NCBI GenBank assembly: GCA_964418325.1
Contig: CAYQLC010000025.1
Span: forward strand, 1 to 20,004
Length of the DNA stretch: 20,004 bases
Source of the DNA: IMCC26077 sp964418325
GTDB taxonomy: Bacteria; Actinomycetota; Actinomycetes; Nanopelagicales; Nanopelagicaceae
Direction: 5' to 3'
Of the stretch, positions 1 through 7,882 are shown in pieces. How positions within the stretch are numbered: position 1 is the first letter of the stretch; each line of letters begins with the position of its first letter. Position numbers and translations under genes: made by a program. A model generated the notes under the pieces. The model did no database searches. It was given only the letters and a program-made list of their open reading frames with translations, and was not told the origin of the DNA.

Positions 1-334
1 CGTGAGCTTGGAATGAATCTGGTGGATCATTTGCATCGAGGCGGCTCTGGAGAACTGCCTTGGCGTTAACGCCGGCACCACCCGAGATAGCTGCGTTGAT
101 GTACTTGGTATTTGGGTTGTTTGCTGCGAACTCAGCTTCGAGGCCAGCAAGGCCTGCTGCTTCTCCACCTGCAGCCCACCAGGTAAAGATTTCGAGCTCA
201 GGATCAGCTACTACTTCAGCTGACTCTTCTGTTGCGGTCTCTTCCGATGCGGTATCGCTCGATGATGAGCAACCTGCTGCAAGAAGTGCAATTGCAAATA
301 GACCGGCAACGAATTTCAATGTGCTTTTACGCAT
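1..334 (-). CDS. Sugar ABC transporter solute-binding lipoprotein, N-terminal part (cut by window edge)
   Basis: About 111 N-terminal residues are present and the gene runs off the left edge. The protein opens with MRKSTLKF, a hydrophobic segment and a lipobox-like LLAAGC, predicting signal peptidase II cleavage and lipid anchoring at the Cys near residue 21. A Ser/Thr/Glu-rich linker follows. The mature part starts with LEIFTWWAAGGEAAGL, then a segment containing NNPNTKY and SRLDANDPPDSFQAH. This resembles the N-lobe of CUT1-type carbohydrate-binding proteins (glucose/mannose GtsA-like), which deliver a sugar to a membrane permease. The specific sugar cannot be told from this fragment. The start was chosen because the two nearby upstream ATGs are in other frames, one running straight into a stop. 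The ribosome-binding site is weak. It is divergent from the RraA-like gene. Permease genes would be expected outside the window. Confidence 0.85.
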   Translation of the reverse strand, partial: MRKSTLKFVAGLFAIALLAAGCSSSSDTASEETATEESAEVVADPELEIFTWWAAGGEAAGLAGLEAEFAANNPNTKYINAAISGGAGVNAKAVLQSRLDANDPPDSFQAH

Positions 335-545
335 CCATATTCCATTCTCTGCGAGGGTTTGGTGTAGCAGAACTACGGGACAAAGCGTTCTTCATAACCA
401 GGGTCTTGTCAATTTATATGACGGAAAACACAGCGCTTTTTTAAAGTTTTTTTCGCATTACCCTCAACCCAAACTTGACACTTCTGCCCGCCTTAACCTG
501 ATGGCTTTGTCGCTGACCCCTTGGCGCCGAGTGGGGCGCGGGCCG

Positions 546-558
546 TACCCTTATCGCC
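546..558 (+). promoter_or_regulatory. Putative -10 box (TACCCT) of a leaderless RraA-like transcript
   Basis: TACCCT at 546-551 lies 7 nt before the ATG at 559, so transcription would begin at or next to the start codon. No Shine-Dalgarno sequence is visible and no good -35 is seen (TTGGCG at 521-526 is 19 nt away). The same hexamer at the same distance occurs before the ZIP gene and the leuA leader peptide. In the rest of the 335-558 intergenic region I see an isolated TTGACA on the minus strand (412-407), possibly belonging to the solute-binding protein gene, but no convincing -10 partner. Confidence 0.5.
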
Positions 559-1227
559 ATGACCTCCTCCACTCCGCTTCGCCCAGACCTTGAGCCCCTT
601 CGTCCAATCTTCAACGCTGCCCTCACCTCTGACTGCCTCGACCACCTGGGGTATCGGAACCAGGTCTTGGGTTCAGATATCGAAATGATCTCTGGCGAAG
701 GCGTGATGATGGGATACGCCTTTCCAGTCCGGCTAGAGCCAGTTGATGCAGCGCCTGAAGTTCCCTATGTCGGATTACTCAAAGCACTCGACGCGATTGG
801 GAAAGATGATGTGTTTATCAAACCGTCGGGGCGACGTCAGAAGTCTGCCCTTTGGGGAGAATTACTTTCTAACGCGTGCAAATTCAAAGGTGCAGCCGGT
901 GCGCTCACCGACGCTCCAGTCCGAGATGTCGCGCGGACGCGCGCGCTGGGTTTTAAAGTTTTCGGTACCGGTACGTGGCCGATAGATATCAATAGTCGTT
1001 ATGAAGTAGTTGCACATAACGTGCCAGGAGAGATAGATGGCGTAGTCATCAACCCTGGAGATTTAATCGTGGGTGATGTTGATGGAGTTGTTGTTGTGCC
1101 AAACCATTTGATTCCACAAGTTATTACCTTTGTCGAAGAAAAGAATTCTGGTGAGAACCTCTTTCGCAAAGCTGTGAAAGAGGGCATGCCGCCAAGTGAA
1201 GCCTTTGCCAAATTTGGCGTCTTGTAA
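559..1227 (+). CDS. RraA / HMG-aldolase family protein
   Basis: A 222-residue protein of the RraA-like fold. This family includes 4-hydroxy-4-methyl-2-oxoglutarate aldolases and oxaloacetate decarboxylases, as well as the RNase E inhibitor RraA, and was long mislabelled 'dimethylmenaquinone methyltransferase'. Family signatures are visible: GELLSNACKFKGAAGAL at residues 100-116, which shapes the pyruvate/oxaloacetate pocket; TDAPVRD at 117-123, with Arg122 and Asp123 at the usual substrate- and metal-binding positions (the usual DG is DA here); and GDLIVGDVDGVVVVP at 167-181. The length is typical. An enzymatic lyase role on a pyruvyl substrate fits an actinobacterium better than RNase E regulation, but the substrate is unknown. 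It is followed after 11 nt by the enolase-like gene, so the two are probably co-transcribed and may act on linked metabolites (inference). Confidence 0.85.
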   Translation: MTSSTPLRPDLEPLRPIFNAALTSDCLDHLGYRNQVLGSDIEMISGEGVMMGYAFPVRLEPVDAAPEVPYVGLLKALDAIGKDDVFIKPSGRRQKSALWGELLSNACKFKGAAGALTDAPVRDVARTRALGFKVFGTGTWPIDINSRYEVVAHNVPGEIDGVVINPGDLIVGDVDGVVVVPNHLIPQVITFVEEKNSGENLFRKAVKEGMPPSEAFAKFGVL

Positions 1228-1238
1228 CTCAAACCATT

Positions 1239-2516
1239 ATGTCGAACATCACTCGTATTGATCTCTGGCAGGCCCTTGATTCGCGAGGCGTGCCAACAGT
1301 AGCTGCACGAGTGCACTTGGATTCTCACCACGCAATTGCCCTTGCACCCTCCGGCGCCAGCACTGGAAGCCATGAGGCGCTTTTCTTGCGGGATGGTAAA
1401 GATTCTTTCAATGGTCTTGGCGTTACCGAAGCAATTGCAAGGTTCACCAAAGAGGTCGCTCCCGCCCTAATCGGAATCGCGGGCAATGACTTTTTTGAAT
1501 TAGATCGCATTTTGCGAACTTTTGACTCGACGCTGACCCAATCCAAATACGGCGGCCACATTCCGGTAGCAATCTCAATTGCCACGTGGCTGGCTTACGC
1601 AAAACGTGCCAACGTCCAACCATTTGATGTAATCGCGCAACATGTCGGTTCTAAGCCATCAATTCCGATGCCTATGGTGAATATCTTCTCGGGCGGCGCT
1701 CACGCAGGTCGCGCCATCGATCTACAGGATATTTTGGTGATTCCCACGCTGGCAACGAGCTTTCCAGAAGCGCTTGAGTGGATCTGGCAAATAAGAGAAA
1801 AAGCTAAATCGATCCTTCACAAGAAAGGTTTCGATACCTCGCTTGTTGCAGATGAGGGCGGGCTGACAGCAAAGCTCGCTAGCGATGAAGAAGCGATTGC
1901 GCTGGTAGCTGAGGCAATAGACAACGTCAAGCTCTCAGGTAAAGCCCATCTTGCTTTAGATATCGCGGCAAGCCAACTTTTTACTGGCGACAAATATTTG
2001 GTTCACGACCATGGAGCAGAGGTCTCTCTCGATTCCCAGGCATTTGTCTCGAGATGGCAGAGTTGGATTGAAAAGTATCCAATCATCTCCGTAGAAGATG
2101 GCGCTGCCGAGGATGACAACGTTGGTTGGCGCAATCAGAGTGAACTCACCTCGCGCATCCAAGTTCTCGGCGATGATCGATATGCCACGCAACTCAATCG
2201 ACTGACAACAGGAATTGAGCAAGCTGAGGCGAATGCAATCTTGATAAAACCAAATCAAGCAGGGTCGCTCTTCGCGGCAATCTCAACGCTCAAAGAGGCT
2301 AAGAGATGCCATTGGAATACTGTGGTTTCGGCACGTTCGGGAGATACTGAAGATAGCTGGCTTGCTGATTTGGCTGTGGGTTCGAACGCTGGTCAAATCA
2401 AAGTCGGATCCACCCATCGTTCTGAGCGAACCGCCAAATGGAATCGACTCTTGGAACTCTCTTACGATAAATCAGCGCCCTTTAATGCTGAGCGCTCGCT
2501 CAATAAATTTCTTTAA
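1239..2516 (+). CDS. Divergent enolase paralogue (enolase-like protein)
   Basis: A 425-residue protein, full length for enolase. It retains DSRGVPTV (14-21), PSGASTG (37-43), GGAHA (152-156, the yeast His159 position), DEGG with Glu206 (yeast Glu211), the metal ligands Asp241 (LALDIAAS), Glu286 (SVEDG) and Asp312/313 (GDDRY), Lys337 (LIKPNQ) and Lys388 (QIKVGS). Two conserved active-site positions differ: the motif usually reading SHRSGET is SARSGDT (His to Ala365), and the QEFM motif is QDIL (Glu168 of yeast to Asp164). The metal site and general-base lysine are therefore kept while part of the substrate pocket is changed. True glycolytic eno in actinobacteria usually sits near ftsB/mazG-type genes, not beside an RraA-like gene. 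It may dehydrate something other than 2-phosphoglycerate, or be a weak enolase. No ribosome-binding site is visible. Its stop is 3 nt from the stop of the convergent ACT gene. Confidence 0.85.
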   Translation: MSNITRIDLWQALDSRGVPTVAARVHLDSHHAIALAPSGASTGSHEALFLRDGKDSFNGLGVTEAIARFTKEVAPALIGIAGNDFFELDRILRTFDSTLTQSKYGGHIPVAISIATWLAYAKRANVQPFDVIAQHVGSKPSIPMPMVNIFSGGAHAGRAIDLQDILVIPTLATSFPEALEWIWQIREKAKSILHKKGFDTSLVADEGGLTAKLASDEEAIALVAEAIDNVKLSGKAHLALDIAASQLFTGDKYLVHDHGAEVSLDSQAFVSRWQSWIEKYPIISVEDGAAEDDNVGWRNQSELTSRIQVLGDDRYATQLNRLTTGIEQAEANAILIKPNQAGSLFAAISTLKEAKRCHWNTVVSARSGDTEDSWLADLAVGSNAGQIKVGSTHRSERTAKWNRLLELSYDKSAPFNAERSLNKFL

Positions 2517-2519
2517 TTT

Positions 2520-2759
2520 CTACTTCAGCAACTCAATTGATAAGACTTCTACTCCACCAATTTGACCCAACACATTGAGTAGGTCAGTGGGGTCAGTTCC
2601 AGGAATGGCGACGACAACTTCATCGATCCCCTTACCGCCTTCGTTGCTGACAACGGTGAAATTACGAATATCGCCACCGGCAAATCCAATTGCCGATGCG
2701 ACCGAGCCGAGTGAGCCTGGTCGATCGGGAAGCGAAATCTTCAAATGGAATTCAGCCAT
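2520..2759 (-). CDS. Single ACT-domain protein
   Basis: A 79-residue protein consisting of one ACT domain: beta1 (AEFHLKISLPDRPGSLGSV) with the typical D-R-P-G-S-L ligand loop, a helix (ASAIGFAGGDIRNF), a glycine-rich turn and C-terminal strands (VEVLSIELLK). ACT domains bind amino acids or other small ligands and usually regulate attached or partner enzymes. A stand-alone domain implies a partner encoded elsewhere, which cannot be named. It lies 45 nt downstream of the HtrA-like gene on the same strand. However, TAGGCT (2772-2767) sits 7 nt before its ATG, so it may have its own leaderless transcript. The convergent enolase-like gene ends 3 nt away. Confidence 0.85.
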   Translation of the reverse strand: MAEFHLKISLPDRPGSLGSVASAIGFAGGDIRNFTVVSNEGGKGIDEVVVAIPGTDPTDLLNVLGQIGGVEVLSIELLK

Positions 2760-2804
2760 GAACCCAAGCCTACTCCGCCAAATCTGATTGTGCTGGTAGA
2801 TGGG

Positions 2805-3983
2805 TTACTGATTTGCAGGGGCTGACCCAAGCGTTACAGAAAACGTTTTTAGCTCGCCATTGGGCAATTCAACGGTGATGGATACGGTGCTATTTGGCGG
2901 ATAGGAGCGAATGCGCACCACTGCATCGATATCACTTTTAATCACAAAGCCATCGATAGCTTTGATTACGCTATTTACTGGAATCCCCGCTTTTTGTGCA
3001 GCGCCATCTCGCACAAGACCGAAAATTTTTCCGTTGCCGTTGTAACTAGGATCGAAATTCACCCCAAGAAGTGGTCTAGTGGATTTTCCCGTTTCAATAA
3101 TCTCATTTGCTACGCGCATAGCTTGATTTACCGGGATCGCGAATCCAAGCCCGATATTTCCTGATTGGGAGCCAAGACCAGCAATCGCAGAATTGACGCC
3201 AATCATCTCACCTTGGCCGTCGACGAGCGGACCACCCGAGTTGCCAGGATTTACAGCAGCATCTGTTTGCAGCGCATCAATATAGGAGGCGCGATCATTA
3301 CTTCCCGCAAGTACCGGTCGATTAAGGGCTGAGATGATTCCGCTTGTTACGGTGCCCGAGAGACCAAGTGGCGAGCCAATTGCCACTGATAAATCACCGA
3401 TGACTACCTTCGACGAATCTCCGATTTTTATCGTCGGAAGATTACCTTTGGCAATCTGCAACACAGCTAAATCGTAGGCAATATCCCGACCACGTATTGT
3501 TGCGGCAAGCTCGGTGCCATCTTGGAATTCGACAGTGACTTTCCCTCCGGCAACGGCATCATCAATCACATGATTATTCGTCACAATGAAACTCTTCGAA
3601 CCATCACTTTGAATCACCGATCCCGAGCCGGTACCACTTCCCGTTGGAGCACTGACCGAGATGGATACCACGGTAGGCAGAACTTTTTTGGCAATATCTT
3701 TGATGGAAAGATTTCCGGAATTCTCTCTTGTTATTCCATCTTGTCCAGCAGGCCCGGCAGGTCCAGAGACGTTCCATGATACGAGCGTGCGCCCGACCGG
3801 GCAGCGAGTCTTCTCAGTCAGATACATGACCTTCGTTCGATTATCCACGCAGGCAGAAATTTTTGGAGTGGTAGAGGTGACCGCATACGCTCCCCCGCCA
3901 GCTATAGCGACTCCGGCGACAAAAGCCAGAATCGCCCGCCGGTTGCGAGCCAGAAGATTAGATGCGTAAGTAGCGACCTGCAT
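2805..3983 (-). CDS. Membrane-anchored HtrA/DegP-like serine protease with PDZ domain
   Basis: With the start at 3983 the protein has 392 residues: a short cytoplasmic N-terminus, one transmembrane anchor (about 17-35), an extracytoplasmic Cys-containing segment (Cys45, Cys61) ending in SWNVSGPAGPAGQDG, a trypsin-like domain (about 95-290) and a PDZ domain (about 302-385). The triad is visible: His138 (TNNHVID), Asp171 (AYDLAVL) and Ser249 (NPGNSGGPL). It probably degrades or chaperones misfolded proteins outside the membrane. The start at 3983 is preferred because GATAAT (3996-3991) lies 7 nt upstream, fitting a leaderless transcript. The in-frame ATG at 3992, three residues longer, touches that box and has no ribosome-binding site. 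The Cys/GPAGPAG segment is an unusual insertion for HtrA; see findings. The nearest downstream gene on the strand is the ACT protein. Confidence 0.9.
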   Translation of the reverse strand: MQVATYASNLLARNRRAILAFVAGVAIAGGGAYAVTSTTPKISACVDNRTKVMYLTEKTRCPVGRTLVSWNVSGPAGPAGQDGITRENSGNLSIKDIAKKVLPTVVSISVSAPTGSGTGSGSVIQSDGSKSFIVTNNHVIDDAVAGGKVTVEFQDGTELAATIRGRDIAYDLAVLQIAKGNLPTIKIGDSSKVVIGDLSVAIGSPLGLSGTVTSGIISALNRPVLAGSNDRASYIDALQTDAAVNPGNSGGPLVDGQGEMIGVNSAIAGLGSQSGNIGLGFAIPVNQAMRVANEIIETGKSTRPLLGVNFDPSYNGNGKIFGLVRDGAAQKAGIPVNSVIKAIDGFVIKSDIDAVVRIRSYPPNSTVSITVELPNGELKTFSVTLGSAPANQ

Positions 3984-4070
3984 AAGTCTCATTATCTCGC
4001 TGACGCCTCAAAAATTCCTGGGAAAAACTTTATCGCCGAGTGAGAAATACTGGAATTGATAAAGCAGATG

Positions 4071-4143
4071 CTCCCCGACTTGGACTCGAACCAAGAACCT
4101 GCCGGTTAACAGCCGGCTGCTCTGCCAATTGAGCTATCGGGGA
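4071..4143 (-). tRNA. tRNA-Asn (anticodon GTT)
   Basis: The minus strand folds as a complete 73-nt cloverleaf. The acceptor is TCCCCGA paired with TCGGGGA, followed by discriminator G. The D arm is GCTC/GAGC, and the anticodon stem GCCGG/CCGGC encloses loop CTGTTAA with anticodon GTT. The variable loop has 5 nt (AGGTT), and the T arm is CTTGG-TTCGAGT-CCAAG. The 3' CCA is not encoded. It lies 55 nt downstream of dnaG and upstream of the HtrA-like gene. A possible own -10 (TAAAGT, about 13 nt before the 5' end) is visible in the gap, but read-through from dnaG is also possible. Confidence 0.97.
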
Positions 4144-4198
4144 ATGAACCCGGCGTACTTTATCGCAGCATTGGCCTGCCGCGAAAATGAGCAGATAC

Positions 4199-6001
4199 TC
4201 AGAGCAGGGCTTCGCCCAGGCCTTTCTCATGGAGAGCGCGGCGCACCGCCTCGAGCCCAATCAACTGCGCAAAAGCTGGTCCATATTCGGTTGACTCCGG
4301 ATCCAAGCGCTGGAGCGAGGATTTCAACTCTGCAATCTGTCGCGTCACTGACACTTCACGAAGACGAGCTATCAGACTGTCGATGAACAAACTCGTAGGT
4401 TCTGTTGTTCGCATTGGCTCTACAGTCAACTCGGTAATCAAGGCAGCAACCTCGGGCTCTGCTTGGCTTACCAAATCAGAGATAGTGGCGAGCTTCTTTG
4501 GCTCTTTGGCAATCAATGCGAAGAGAGAGCTAAATGAGGCATCAGCAAAATCTTCGGGAAGTAACTCCTCCCATGTGCTGGAGAGTTCGGAGTGTTGCAC
4601 GATGGCTTTAAGTACTTCCCGTTCCAGAAGATAGGTGGGTGAATTCTTCTCAAGGCTAGGCCGCACACCAGTGGAGCCCTCACGCGAACCTCTGCCTACT
4701 GCCTCGCGCACCAACTCAATATCGATACCAATCCACCCAGCTAAGGATCGAATGTACTCGGGGCGCAGAGCCTTATCCCGGATTTTGTTGATTAAAGGTG
4801 CGCACTCTTTTAACGCACTCACTCGCCCTTCTGCCGTTGATAAGGTAAAAAGTTTCAACTTCGAGCGTATAGCAAATTCGAAAAGTGGAACTCTTCGTGC
4901 TATTAAATCTCGAACTGCCGCATCGCCATCTTTTATTCGCAATTCGCAAGGATCTAAACCACGCTCCTCAACTGCTACAAAAGTTTGTGAGACAAATTTT
5001 TGATCATCATCGAAAGCTCTAAGTGCTGCCTTCTGTCCAGCTTCATCACCATCGAAGGTGAAGATGACCTCGCCTCGAAATGCGTCGTCATCCATCAGTA
5101 ATCGCCGAAGAATTCGGATATGTTCATCACCAAAAGCAGTGCCGCAGGTTGCAACAGCCGTTTCAATTCCGGCTAAATGGGTCGCCATTACATCGGTGTA
5201 ACCCTCGACGACGACAACCTGGCGCTTCTTGGCAATCTCTTTCTTTGCCATTTCGAGTCCATAAAGGAGCGAACTCTTCTTGTAGATGGGTGTCTCTGGT
5301 GTGTTCAAATACTTTGGCCCGGTATCGGCGTCGCTTAGTCGTCGCGCTCCAAACCCGACGACATCGCCCGAAATTTCATGGATGGGCCAGACCAAACGGT
5401 TGCGAAATCGATCAATGTGACCGCGCTGACCAGCTTTGGTCAGACCCGCTAATTCCAATTCGCTATCGGTAAAGCCACGCGCTTTGAGATGCTGTGAGAG
5501 CGCATCCCATTCATCTGGTGCATATCCCACCCCAAACTTCGCTGCCGCAGCCTTATCAAATCCACGAGATTGAAGAAACTCCCTTCCCACTTGGGCCGGG
5601 CCTGGTTGTTGCAACTGCTCCTGATAAAAAAGGGCTGCCAAGCGATTAGCTTCTAATAATCGCTTTCGATCACTACCCCCAGTGCGAGTAGCTCCTTCGT
5701 CATAGGTCAATTGATAATTCATTCGATCGGCAAGACGCTCCACCGCTTCGGTGAAGGACATATGTTCAATCTTCATGACAAAGGAGATGACATCACCTCC
5801 GGTTTGGCAGCCAAAGCAGTGATAGAAACCCTTACTCGGAGTCACATGAAATGAGGGACTCTTCTCATCATGAAATGGACAGAGCCCTTTCTTCTGTCCG
5901 CCTCCAGCATTCTTCAGCTGCACATAATCGCTGACAACATCGTCAATTCGGCTGGCATGGCGAACATGCGAGACATCATCCTCGCGAATTCTCCCGGCCA
6001 T
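4199..6001 (-). CDS. dnaG: DNA primase
   Basis: A 600-residue bacterial primase that makes RNA primers at the replication fork with the DnaB helicase. In order: a CHC2 zinc ribbon with Cys41, His44, Cys62 and Cys65 (CPFHDEKSPSFHVTP...HCFGC); the RNA polymerase core with GARRL and YLNTPETPIYKKS (about 218-244); the TOPRIM motif VVVVEGYTDV (Glu266, Asp270) and FDGDEAGQ (Asp317, Asp319), which bind catalytic Mg; and a variable C-terminal helicase-interaction region. AAGGAG lies 9 nt before the ATG, a strong ribosome-binding site. It follows dgt after 17 nt. The dgt-dnaG pairing is also found in mycobacteria. Confidence 0.97.
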   Translation of the reverse strand: MAGRIREDDVSHVRHASRIDDVVSDYVQLKNAGGGQKKGLCPFHDEKSPSFHVTPSKGFYHCFGCQTGGDVISFVMKIEHMSFTEAVERLADRMNYQLTYDEGATRTGGSDRKRLLEANRLAALFYQEQLQQPGPAQVGREFLQSRGFDKAAAAKFGVGYAPDEWDALSQHLKARGFTDSELELAGLTKAGQRGHIDRFRNRLVWPIHEISGDVVGFGARRLSDADTGPKYLNTPETPIYKKSSLLYGLEMAKKEIAKKRQVVVVEGYTDVMATHLAGIETAVATCGTAFGDEHIRILRRLLMDDDAFRGEVIFTFDGDEAGQKAALRAFDDDQKFVSQTFVAVEERGLDPCELRIKDGDAAVRDLIARRVPLFEFAIRSKLKLFTLSTAEGRVSALKECAPLINKIRDKALRPEYIRSLAGWIGIDIELVREAVGRGSREGSTGVRPSLEKNSPTYLLEREVLKAIVQHSELSSTWEELLPEDFADASFSSLFALIAKEPKKLATISDLVSQAEPEVAALITELTVEPMRTTEPTSLFIDSLIARLREVSVTRQIAELKSSLQRLDPESTEYGPAFAQLIGLEAVRRALHEKGLGEALL

Positions 6002-6018
6002 CTCTCGATACTCCTTCG

Positions 6019-7242
6019 CTAGCGCTGCTCGATGCGAGCTAACAACAACGGTACTGCTGGATCTGTTAGCGAGGCTATCTGGTCCACCACGATTCGCAAC
6101 CGTTGACGATCGTCAGCCTGGCGCCAACCCGTTGCCAAGTTTCGCTCCAGGAGTTGACCATCAGAGGCCAGCAGCCCCTCTGCCAATCGATGAATGAGGG
6201 CACGTTCATGGAGATAACGCTCTTTGGATTCCTCCGCCCTAAAAATGTAATGAGCAGCGAATGATTTTAAGAGCGCCACCTCGACTCGTTCTTCTCGAGG
6301 CACGATGAGATCTGCCGAATATCGCGAGAGCCGACCATCGCCAAACTGATCGCGAGTGGCGCGCTGTGCTCCCTGCGCAAATCGTCCAATCAGTTGACTG
6401 GTGAGATCCTTTAGTCGCGCCAGTGAATCATGCGAACCATCAAAATGCGAAGGCCAGCATGAAAGAGCCTGCAGGCGCGTGAAAGCGCTTTCAATCTCCT
6501 GGATAAGAAGGTCTGGTAAGTAGTCATCTTTTGCAATCTCGTAGAAAAAGTGAAGGTCTTTGCCAAGATTTTCTATCTCAATCTGGCCAGAGTGCACTGA
6601 ATCCTCGAAGTCGTGAACGCTGTATGCGACATCATCAGCCCAATCCATGATTTGCGCTTCTATCGGCGTGCGCTGCTGCGTAATGCCATTCTTCACCCAC
6701 ATGAAAATCTCGATGTCATCGTCGTAGACCCCGAACTTCTGGGAATTTGTCGATGCTGGCCAGGGATATTTGATAGCGCTATCGAGACTTGCTCGAGTGA
6801 GGTTCAATCCAGCGCTCTCTCCTCTGGCATCAAGAGTCTTTGGTTCAAGACGGGTAAGAATTCGAAAACTCTGTGCGTTTCCCTCAAAACCACCGCAATC
6901 ACGCGCTATCTCTGCAAGAGCTGCCTCGCCATTATGTCCAAATGGGGGATGGCCTAAATCATGAGCAAGACATGCGCTCTCAACTAAATCAGGGTCAGCG
7001 CCAAGTGCCCCGCCTATCTCTCGTCCCACCTGTGCACACTCCAAAGAGTGAGATAAACGAGTTCGTGGGAAGTCATTAGCCCATGGTTGAGCCACTTGCG
7101 TCTTTGCGGCTAAACGACGGAGCGCCGATGAGTGAATAATTCGTGCTCGATCGCGAGCAAACTCAGTACGGCCTGGGCGCTTTGCTGGCTCATCAACATA
7201 TCGGGCGAAATCTGAATCGCTATACCGGCAGTCGCTAACCAC
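6019..7242 (-). CDS. dgt: Deoxyguanosinetriphosphate triphosphohydrolase-like protein (HD domain)
   Basis: A 407-residue HD-superfamily dNTP triphosphohydrolase, which splits dNTPs to deoxynucleoside plus triphosphate and helps set dNTP pools. Metal-binding motifs are visible: His65 (RLSHSLE), His94-Asp95 (AHDLGHPPFGHNGE) and a downstream Asp in MDWADDVAYSVHDFED. The N-terminal RDRARIIHSSALRRLAAKTQV segment is characteristic of the dGTPase family, and the length is typical. Translation appears to start at GTG 7242, inside the last codons of the upstream YdcF-like gene (8-nt overlap), suggesting translational coupling. Position directly before dnaG links it to replication. Confidence 0.93.
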   Translation of the reverse strand: MVSDCRYSDSDFARYVDEPAKRPGRTEFARDRARIIHSSALRRLAAKTQVAQPWANDFPRTRLSHSLECAQVGREIGGALGADPDLVESACLAHDLGHPPFGHNGEAALAEIARDCGGFEGNAQSFRILTRLEPKTLDARGESAGLNLTRASLDSAIKYPWPASTNSQKFGVYDDDIEIFMWVKNGITQQRTPIEAQIMDWADDVAYSVHDFEDSVHSGQIEIENLGKDLHFFYEIAKDDYLPDLLIQEIESAFTRLQALSCWPSHFDGSHDSLARLKDLTSQLIGRFAQGAQRATRDQFGDGRLSRYSADLIVPREERVEVALLKSFAAHYIFRAEESKERYLHERALIHRLAEGLLASDGQLLERNLATGWRQADDRQRLRIVVDQIASLTDPAVPLLLARIEQR

Positions 7243-7882
7243 GTGTTACCCCAGTGATGTTCTGAACATTGTGATCGCTCAAGTGGATACCCCGTCGCCC
7301 TAGTGAGATGTAGGCAAGATACGCCCCCATCTCGCGAAATAGGTAGCGAGTGCTCGCATTTCCTAACTTATTGGGGCCACTATCCACCGGCACGCAATCA
7401 GCCTGTAATTGGAAATCTCGAGCCATAGTTACTGCGCGCAGACAGTGCCATGGATCCGTGACCACGAATACAGATTGATTGGCGCTTCCTATTCGTTTGG
7501 CATACGCCACGGTGCTTGTATAGGTATCAAGACCTGCATTGACAATGATGACATCGCTACGTGAAACTCCATGAGACCGTAACCATGATGCGCCTGCCTT
7601 GGCTTCGGTAGTGCGATCGCCAGGTTGACCATAGCCAACAGTGATGATTTTCTCGACGCGGCGATCTTCATAGAGCTCGCGAGCTTTCTCTAATCGAGCA
7701 GCAAGGACCTCTCCAGGGCGTCCATTCAATTGTGCGGCGCCCAAGACCACCGCAAATTTCGCTTCCCCACTCGCTGATTGGGTACCGCTCCACCACACCC
7801 GCGCCGTTGAAAAAACGGGAATCGCTACGATGAGCGTGAGCATAAGAATCACGAACTTGTACGCAAGTTTGAAGAGGATCAT
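7235..7882 (-). CDS. YdcF/SanA-like DUF218 membrane protein
   Basis: A 215-residue protein with an N-terminal hydrophobic segment (about residues 5-26, probable anchor) followed by a DUF218-type Rossmann-like domain. Recognisable elements are AVVLGAAQLNGRPGEVLAARL, ITVGYGQPGDRTTEA, a segment with NAGLDTYTSTVAYAK, and VFVVTDPWHCLRA. Members of this family (SanA, YdcF) are linked to envelope integrity, but the biochemical activity is unsettled, so no function is assigned. Its ATG overlaps the dusB stop (ATGA) and its end overlaps dgt by 8 nt, so it is embedded in a tightly coupled run. Confidence 0.85.
   Translation of the reverse strand: MILFKLAYKFVILMLTLIVAIPVFSTARVWWSGTQSASGEAKFAVVLGAAQLNGRPGEVLAARLEKARELYEDRRVEKIITVGYGQPGDRTTEAKAGASWLRSHGVSRSDVIIVNAGLDTYTSTVAYAKRIGSANQSVFVVTDPWHCLRAVTMARDFQLQADCVPVDSGPNKLGNASTRYLFREMGAYLAYISLGRRGIHLSDHNVQNITGVTRG

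Noticed and set aside
475..480. Perfect TTGACA upstream of the RraA-like gene
   Set aside because: No -10-like hexamer occurs at 16-18 nt (the sequence there is CTGATG), so it is not supported as the promoter; the TACCCT next to the ATG is preferred.
60..593. 177-codon plus-strand open frame over the left end
   Set aside because: It is antisense to the clearly recognisable solute-binding lipoprotein for most of its length and has a low-complexity Ala/Ser/Pro composition typical of a shadow frame.
2511..2525. A bidirectional terminator between the enolase-like and ACT genes
   Set aside because: Only 3 nt separate the two stop codons and no inverted repeat with U-run is visible; the same is true of the 5-nt gap between zur and uppS.
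5080..5472. 130-codon plus-strand open frame
   Set aside because: Antisense to the TOPRIM/core region of dnaG and rich in Arg/Gln as expected for a shadow frame.
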